From CAYJLC01 sp044426345 (GTDB taxonomy: Bacteria; Bacillota; Clostridia; Oscillospirales; Butyricicoccaceae), in contig JAWXUP010000095.1 of assembly GCA_044426345.1 (NCBI GenBank), forward strand, positions 1-7,862: 7,862 bases of DNA. Direction: 5' to 3'. How positions within the stretch are numbered: the stretch's first letter is position 1; each line of letters opens with the position of its first letter. Below the pieces are notes generated by a model. The model was not told the DNA's origin and ran no database searches. It saw only the letters and a program-made list of their open reading frames with translations. This document shows positions 1-3,668 of the stretch, one piece after another. The position numbers were made by a program, and so were the translations under genes.

Positions 1-34
1 GCCCGAAGATATTAAAATGACATAAAATTAATTA

Positions 35-67
35 ACCCGTCTCAGAAAAATGAGGCGGGTTTTTGTT
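35..67 (+). terminator. Rho-independent terminator, plus strand
   Basis: A 10-bp stem (ACCCGTCTCA, 35-44, with TGAGGCGGGT, 51-60; one T-G wobble) closes a six-base A-rich loop and is followed by TTTTGTTT. It should end a plus-strand transcript entering from the left. Plus-strand frames close at 15, 18 and 25, so a gene probably ends just here. The tail is too short to say which frame is used or what the protein is. Confidence 0.72.
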
Positions 68-69
68 TG

Positions 70-86
70 GTGTTCAAGTTGAACAC
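70..86. repeat. Perfect 17-bp palindrome (8-bp arms)
   Basis: GTGTTCAA and TTGAACAC flank a single central G at 78, directly after the terminator. The symmetry suits a dimeric DNA-binding protein, but no promoter or gene start is evident beside it, so the role is unknown. It could also be debris from an insertion-sequence end. Confidence 0.5.
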
Positions 87-122
87 TTTGTTTTTGTCAA
101 GGTGTGCTTGGGGTTACCTTTA

Positions 123-167
123 CTATTCTTCTAGCATTTTTGTTTTTTCTTCAGATTTATATTTCAT
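123..167 (-). pseudogene. IS66 tnpA-like 5' remnant (14 codons)
   Basis: The frame reads MKYKSEEKTKMLEE and then TAG, behind a strong ribosome site (GGAGGT, six bases upstream of the ATG). The charged opening resembles, from memory, the start of clostridial IS66 TnpA accessory proteins, which normally run to about 100 residues and continue with a Trp after the EE. Here the reading frame and all downstream tnp genes are gone. An unrelated tiny peptide gene is the alternative, since the translation signal itself is intact. Confidence 0.45.
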
Positions 168-240
168 GTTACACCTCCAGTTTTCTTTAGTGTAGCATGA
201 TTTTTTGTGTTTGAGTAGGTGTGTTATGGGTGACGGTTAC
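123..240 (-). mobile_element. Truncated left end of an IS66-type insertion sequence
   Basis: Read on the minus strand, the segment begins at 240 with GTAACCGTCACCC. It continues through a roughly 70-base leader and a near-perfect ribosome site (GGAGGT, 174-179) to a short open frame whose first residues look like an IS66-family TnpA. IS66-family termini typically begin GTAA, which is established for the family. No matching right end or remaining transposase genes are present, so this is a deletion remnant. The family assignment rests on 14 residues plus the terminus and is tentative. Confidence 0.45.
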
Positions 241-272
241 AATTAGCTCCATTAAAAAAATGGCATAAAAAC

Positions 273-321
273 AACCTCCTGTCTAAACTAAGATATAAAA
301 CTTAGCTTAAAACAGGAGGTT
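273..321. terminator. Long interrupted hairpin, possible bidirectional terminator
   Basis: AACCTCCTGT (273-282) pairs perfectly with ACAGGAGGTT (312-321). An inner CTAAG/CTTAG stem (288-292 with 301-305) closes an eight-base A/T loop. TTTTC follows on the plus strand and TGTTTTTATG on the minus strand, so it could stop transcripts in both directions. Of the genes in the window, only the minus-strand GNAT operon could use it, with a 3' UTR of about 290 bases. One arm contains an AGGAGG and the other its complement. Confidence 0.5.
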
Positions 322-344
322 TTCTCTTGTTTTATTTAATTGTG

Positions 345-397
345 GTGATACTATAATTTATCGGTCAAAATAATTTTTAGTATCATAGCAGTATCAC
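345..397. repeat. Inverted and 11-bp-spaced direct repeats (AGTATCA)
   Basis: AGTATCA occurs at 379-385 and 390-396, exactly 11 bp apart. GTGATACT at 345-352 is the perfect inverse of AGTATCAC at 390-397. The 11-bp step places two identical sites on the same DNA face, as in arm-type integrase sites. It is the first of three such pairs in this gap. Confidence 0.5.
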
Positions 398-427
398 GAA
401 GCTTTTCCATGTGTCATAAACCCAGTG

Positions 428-523
428 TTTAAGCCACTTTTAAGCATTTTACTACCTATTCCCACTCTCCGTTTTTAGATGTAGACTGGGTGCGTTTTGG
501 TCTAAAATCGGCTTAAAATGTGG
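428..523. repeat. TTTAAGC direct repeats with a distant inverse copy
   Basis: TTTAAGC recurs at 428-434 and 439-445, again 11 bp apart. TTTAAGCC (428-435) is the perfect inverse of GGCTTAAA (510-517). CCAC-TTTTAAGC (434-445) is also an imperfect inverse of GCTTAAAATGTGG (511-523), and CCCAGT (421-426) of ACTGGG (485-490). The segment could therefore fold as a hairpin or present paired protein sites. No frame is open across it. Confidence 0.45.
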
Positions 524-570
524 TGTTTTTTCTTTGTATTATCGTGAGTATTTGGATTATTATGAGGTTT

Positions 571-588
571 TGTTATCAAAATGTTATC
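571..588. repeat. TGTTATC direct repeats spaced 11 bp
   Basis: TGTTATC stands at 571-577 and 582-588, the third 7-bp pair with an 11-bp step. On the minus strand it reads GATAACATTTTGATAAC, similar in form to TGATACTGCTATGATACT at the other end of the gap. TTATCAA (573-579) and TTGATAA (591-597) also form an inverted repeat. It lies about 25 bases beyond the GNAT stop codon. Confidence 0.45.
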
Positions 589-612
589 GGTTGATAATCT
601 CGAACTTCGAAG

Positions 613-1161
613 CTATAACAATTTATAATATTGATGCAAGTCTTCATCTTGTTGAAAATATGTAAAACCACTTTTTTCATATATACATTTATCCTTCACA
701 GCATCATGGCATTCAACCAAAACACATCTACATGGAATAAGAGCAGATGATTCACTTATAACTTCAAATGCATATTCTAAAATTTCATTAATACTGATTT
801 CGGATTTAACTATTTCTACATCATTTTTCACACTTATATATTTTCCTAATTGCCCAATTAACACAAAGTGAAGAGATGTTGATTTCCTAAACCGACTGAC
901 CTTTTGTATTTTACTGCCACTAACACATTCAGGCCTAATCATAGTCTTATGCGATAATGTAAAGTAGGCCTCTATGAAAATTTCGCCTTTTTCAAATTTC
1001 TCTTCGTCTAAAATTAAATATGTAGAACATAGACCATTTTCCAAAAATTCAATAGCTTTAGTATGTAGAAATGTTTCAATATCCGAGTCTAAGTCACATT
1101 TAAATGAAGACAAAGCTTCTGACAAGCACGATAAACTATGCTCGTCATTAGCTTTGTTCAA
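613..1161 (-). CDS. GNAT-fold acetyltransferase-like protein, probable toxin of a two-gene module
   Basis: A protein of about 182 residues, recognised as GNAT-like by three blocks. TYLILDEE...IEAYFTLS (47-70) is a beta-hairpin region, FVLIGQLGKY (99-108) the central strand, and VLVECHD...CIYEKSGFTYF (147-169) the family's C-terminal YEK-GF strand. The usual Q/RxxGxG/A acetyl-CoA loop is not obvious, so catalytic activity is uncertain. The start is probably TTG at 1161, eight bases after the stop of the small upstream gene. No ribosome site precedes it, which suggests translational coupling; in-frame ATT codons further upstream could extend it as far as a TAG at 1201-1203. GNAT toxins paired with small antitoxins usually acetylate charged tRNA in characterised families. 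That role here is inferred from gene order only. A stand-alone acetyltransferase is the alternative. Confidence 0.78.
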   Translation of the reverse strand: MNKANDEHSLSCLSEALSSFKCDLDSDIETFLHTKAIEFLENGLCSTYLILDEEKFEKGEIFIEAYFTLSHKTMIRPECVSGSKIQKVSRFRKSTSLHFVLIGQLGKYISVKNDVEIVKSEISINEILEYAFEVISESSALIPCRCVLVECHDAVKDKCIYEKSGFTYFQQDEDLHQYYKLL

Positions 1162-1169
1162 TAAATCAC

Positions 1170-1334
1170 TTAGCGAAATGAGAATTCTTTTAATTTCTGT
1201 CTACCTCTATCAATGTTTGAATTTTCTTTTTTCACTGCGTATCTAAGAGGCCTACTTTGAAATTCTTTTTCAATCTTTTTATACATTTCAACATCATTTA
1301 CTTTGTATTGTTTCGTAATTGACTTTGTTGCCAT
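1170..1334 (-). CDS. 54-residue basic protein, probable antitoxin partner of the GNAT gene
   Basis: The frame begins MATKSITKQYKV and ends KLKEFSFR. It has a textbook ribosome site (AGGAGG, 1343-1348, eight bases before ATG). It precedes the GNAT gene by eight bases and must be cotranscribed with it from the promoter at 1400-1428. The protein is rich in Lys and Arg, with a likely beta strand near residues 5-12, a helix near 14-26 and a basic tail (IDRGRQKLKEF, 41-51). The K-S-I-T-K opening is one I associate, from memory, with short proteins upstream of GNAT genes in Firmicutes. It has no recognisable ribbon-helix-helix or helix-turn-helix domain. Antitoxin function is inference from size, order and spacing. 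Confidence 0.75.
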   Translation of the reverse strand: MATKSITKQYKVNDVEMYKKIEKEFQSRPLRYAVKKENSNIDRGRQKLKEFSFR

Positions 1335-1352
1335 AAAAAACACCTCCTTAAT

Positions 1353-1366
1353 ATATTCTTGAATAT
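1353..1366. promoter_or_regulatory. Leader palindrome, candidate autoregulatory operator
   Basis: ATATTC-TT-GAATAT is a perfect 6-bp inverted repeat. It lies between the promoter and the ribosome site of the small gene, about 30 bases downstream of the predicted transcription start. Toxin-antitoxin operons are commonly autorepressed, which would fit. The sequence is all A/T except one C and one G, so chance symmetry is possible. Confidence 0.35.
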
Positions 1367-1399
1367 TAAATTATATCTATACCTATCTATTACAAAATT

Positions 1400-1428
1400 A
1401 TTATATCACGAAATACTTTCTAAATCAA
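1400..1428 (-). promoter_or_regulatory. Extended -10 promoter of the GNAT module
   Basis: On the minus strand TTGATT (1423-1428) is separated by exactly 17 bases from TATAAT (1400-1405), a perfect -10 box. TGA directly precedes it, giving the extended TGnTATAAT form. The predicted start is near 1393, leaving a leader of about 58 bases before the ATG at 1334. A housekeeping sigma-A promoter of high strength is expected. Confidence 0.72.
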
Positions 1429-1491
1429 GCTTTTATTACACTTATACTCCTCAATTAATAATATGTGATAATATCTAATCATGTTTATTGC

Positions 1492-1746
1492 TTACATATT
1501 CTTTGGATGGGTCCAACAACCTGCTTTATCATAACCAACTCTTTCTAAAATTCCAAATTATCTCCGCTCACTTGTAGTCCAGCCAAGAGTTGCAGTTGAT
1601 ATATTGCAGTTTCAACTAATTTCTTTTCTAGTAGTTTTTTAATTTTCTTTATCGTTTATTACACCACTTATTGTGTCATTTATTACGTCATTTGCTGTAC
1701 CATTTAGCGCTTACTAAACATAAATGCCATCACTAAAAAGTTCAGT
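1492..1746 (-). pseudogene. Decayed C-terminus of a second AlbA_2-type regulator
   Basis: One minus-strand frame, broken by five stop codons, keeps recognisable pieces in the expected order. ELFSDGIYV is followed by the repetitive linker NGTANDVINDTISGVINDK (1648-1704). Next come NISTATLGWTTSERR and ILERVGYDKAGCW, which look like the recognition helix and wing of the winged-helix domain closing many AlbA_2/HATPase_c_4 proteins. The Asn-Asp-Thr-Ile linker is typical of that family from memory. The intact gene next door has a different, complete C-terminus, so this is a separate relative and not its read-through tail. Only about 85 codons remain, with short internal losses. Confidence 0.62.
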
Positions 1747-1783
1747 GTTATTTCAAGATTCTTTTATCCTAAATACCAAAATA

Positions 1784-3067
1784 TTATGCTTTTACATATT
1801 TGCTATTTTTCCCGCTTGAAATTTTCAAAATAATACCTAAACTCAATAATTCCTTAATTATCGTATTAGCTCTTGTAGTCTTGATATTGAGCAATTTCTC
1901 TATATCACTTCTTGTTATTTCGCTATTAATTTCTAAATATTCAACAACCTTTTTTTGGCTTTCTGTAAGCACTTTCGATGCGATATTCATATTTGGAAAA
2001 GTTACTCTAAATGCACCTTGAGCATTATCAAAAATCGGTTTTGCTTCGCTTTCTTTATATAAACTCATAATTTTACCAATGCCAATTCCGTAAGATTCTA
2101 TTAATTCCATTCGGTAAAATAAATTCGCCAATTTCTCATTTCTAGCTTGTGACGCACCCATCATTACTGCCTCAATAGATAGTCCTGCAACCAAACCACC
2201 AAGCGAGATAATTTCCATTCTGTCGCTGTAAATATTAATAGAAATACTACCACTAAAACTATAATCGCGATGAATAATTGCATTTAGTAAGGCTTCTCTA
2301 ATGGCTTCAGGCGGGTAATCCTTGTGATCAACTCTTATTAAATCATTAAATGTAGCTTTTGTATTATTGTGCAAATCTATCGTATAATAAGCATCGTTTA
2401 ATTGACTGAAAATAGAACCAGTGAACTCTTTTCTACTCTTAAAAACTGTTTTGTCAGTTCCTTGAAACACAGCAAGCTTAATTGAATATTTACACTGTTC
2501 CGAAACAATTTGTCCGAGATTTGTAATTATTCCATCTTGACTTAGAATTCCTAAGTTCTTTTTTTGCATATTTCCGAACTCTAAATTTCGAACTTTCATT
2601 TCTTTTGTCAGCGTTTCGAACGTCAGGTCTTGTTCTAACGAGCGATTGCTCTCAAACTTATCTCCATCAGAAACTTTAATCATATTTCGAATTGCATCTT
2701 CAGATGCATTTACTTTCGATGTACCTTGTCTTACATAAACACCAGACGATTTCATTCCTTTATCAGATAAATAATAAGGTTTTCGCGTGCCTTCGCTAAT
2801 TGATATTTTAATAATATTTTTTCTTTCAATATCCATTTCACGAACACTAACAAACATCATAACATCTGGTTTTATACTATCACGGATAGTATCAGTTATT
2901 TTCAACATAGTTTCGTCTATATTATCAACTCCGACAACTTCGCCATCATCATTAATTCCAACAAATATTTCTCCACCATTAGTATTTGCAAAAGCAACGA
3001 CCTCTTTTTTGAGTTCTAATATGTAAATTTCTTTTAATTCTGTATTTTCATTTTCTGTAAATTTCAT
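1784..3067 (-). CDS. AlbA_2 / HATPase_c_4 winged-helix putative transcriptional regulator
   Basis: A complete 427-residue protein. Residues 6-125 form an AlbA_2 (Schlafen-type) domain: the ENTELKE opening, EVVAFANTNGGEIFVGINDDGEV (22-44) and GVYVRQGTSKVNAS (109-122). Residues 195-360 match the HATPase_c_4 domain, with the N-box-like EALLNAIIHRDY (258-269), the YSDRMEIISLGGL block (280-292) and RNEKLANLF...IESYGIGIGKI (309-333). Residues 365-427 form a winged helix-turn-helix (TRSDIEKLLNIKTTRANTIIKEL). The family is annotated as a putative nucleic-acid-binding transcriptional regulator; its biochemical role is poorly known. It is a single gene with its own promoter and a tetO-like palindrome, not part of the polysaccharide operon. 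The ATG at 3067 follows an AGAAGGG ribosome site at about eight bases. No frameshift or missing block is visible. Confidence 0.92.
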   Translation of the reverse strand: MKFTENENTELKEIYILELKKEVVAFANTNGGEIFVGINDDGEVVGVDNIDETMLKITDTIRDSIKPDVMMFVSVREMDIERKNIIKISISEGTRKPYYLSDKGMKSSGVYVRQGTSKVNASEDAIRNMIKVSDGDKFESNRSLEQDLTFETLTKEMKVRNLEFGNMQKKNLGILSQDGIITNLGQIVSEQCKYSIKLAVFQGTDKTVFKSRKEFTGSIFSQLNDAYYTIDLHNNTKATFNDLIRVDHKDYPPEAIREALLNAIIHRDYSFSGSISINIYSDRMEIISLGGLVAGLSIEAVMMGASQARNEKLANLFYRMELIESYGIGIGKIMSLYKESEAKPIFDNAQGAFRVTFPNMNIASKVLTESQKKVVEYLEINSEITRSDIEKLLNIKTTRANTIIKELLSLGIILKISSGKNSKYVKA

Positions 3068-3097
3068 ACTGTTACCCTTCTGCCACCAACATTCTTT

Positions 3098-3110
3098 CTA
3101 TCACTGATAG
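3098..3110. promoter_or_regulatory. tetO-like operator palindrome
   Basis: CTATCACTGATAG has 6-bp arms around a central C. It matches without mismatch the 13-bp core of the Tn10 tetracycline operator (tetO2 TCCCTATCAGTGATAGAGA, from memory) and overlaps the -10 box of the AlbA_2 gene. Bound repressor would block that promoter. No TetR-family gene is in the window, so the regulator is unknown and could be unrelated to tetracycline. Confidence 0.5.
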
Positions 3111-3135
3111 TAACGCATTTTTACATATTAATCAA
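3107..3135 (-). promoter_or_regulatory. Promoter of the AlbA_2 gene
   Basis: On the minus strand TTGATT (3130-3135) lies 17 bases before TACTAT (3107-3112), a four-of-six -10 box. Transcription would start near 3100, inside the tetO-like palindrome, about 33 bases before the ATG. The -10 box is weak, but spacing and position are right. Confidence 0.52.
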
Positions 3136-3584
3136 GTTATATTTTTAATAAAATAATGAAACTTACATTCATAACGTATATTATTGGCAGAAAACTTATG
3201 TATTAAAACTCAGGTAATCACAATAATTATCACTTTGCAGTTTTAGATGTTGAAGTATAGCAATGATGTGATTTCACAAATGCCCACGAGCATTGAAATA
3301 TGCCCATATTAAACTGCTTTTTTTGCAAATTACGGTTCAGTTTTTAGTTGATGTTTGCAATTCAAGTTCTGAATTTGCAGATTTAATAAGTACATTTTCA
3401 GTGCTTTGAAGAATATTAACCACACCACAAGAGATAAGAGTTGACTTGGCTGTTTTGCCAAATGGTAATTGTCAAGGGGGTTTTTTGTTCAATTTTCAGA
3501 AAATTTTGCTGTTTTTGGAATAAAATGAATCTTGGTACTTAAATTTTTATGTTTTTAGTCGTATACATTTAGACATTTGTGTGT
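3136..3584. other. Non-coding gap between regulator and polysaccharide operon
   Basis: No gene is supported here. Visible items are four TTTGCA copies (near 3235, 3325, 3353 and 3377), a small AATGC/GCATT hairpin near 3285-3297, and a nested hairpin at 3441-3475. In that hairpin TTGAC-TTGGC pairs with GCCAA and GTCAA, and it is followed by GGGGG and six T's. This could end a plus-strand transcript, but no plus-strand gene is known. A 25-codon minus-strand frame (3230-3307, starting MGIFQCSWAFVK) has no good ribosome site. It resembles, from memory, a recurring spurious ORF of clostridial genomes, so the stretch may be a dispersed repeat. Confidence 0.4.
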
Positions 3585-3621
3585 AAAAATTTATTGAAGT
3601 GTTGAACTTCAATAAATTTTT
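3585..3621 (-). terminator. Terminator of the polysaccharide operon (bidirectional form)
   Basis: A perfect 16-bp inverted repeat (3585-3600 with 3606-3621) closes a five-base loop, 48 bases beyond the polymerase stop codon. Read on the minus strand its right arm ends in TTTTT, so the U-tract is part of the stem. The plus strand has the same property, giving a symmetric terminator. It separates the operon from the accessory region to its left. Confidence 0.82.
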
Positions 3622-3668
3622 TATACTACCATTAGCAGTGAGCTTATTAAATCTTTTAATTGTCTTTA

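Larger units (their letters stand above)
340..612. other. Possible attachment-site remnant of an integrative element
   Basis: This 270-base gap has no supported gene. Its three pairs of 7-bp direct repeats, all spaced 11 bp, plus long-range inverted repeats, resemble the layout around the ends of Tn916-like elements, where integrase binds 11-bp-spaced direct repeats. The pairs here differ in sequence (AGTATCA, TTTAAGC, TGTTATC), whereas a single integrase would be expected to use one motif. No integrase gene is in view, so the reading is inference. Other explanations are a recurring intergenic repeat or a structured RNA. Confidence 0.28.

Noticed and set aside
2..25. Plus-strand tail PEDIKMT before a stop at 25, as the end of a gene from the left
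   Set aside because: The terminator at 35-67 implies a gene ends here, but all three frames close by 25 and seven codons cannot identify the right one.
411..447. Short minus-strand frame MLKSGLNTGFMTHGKAS as an integrase tail
   Set aside because: It closes after 17 codons, and no tyrosine-recombinase motif such as LGH or the catalytic Tyr context is present in any frame.
974..1246. Plus-strand 90-residue open frame
   Set aside because: It lies antisense to the GNAT gene and the small partner, has no ribosome site and a composition unlike a protein.
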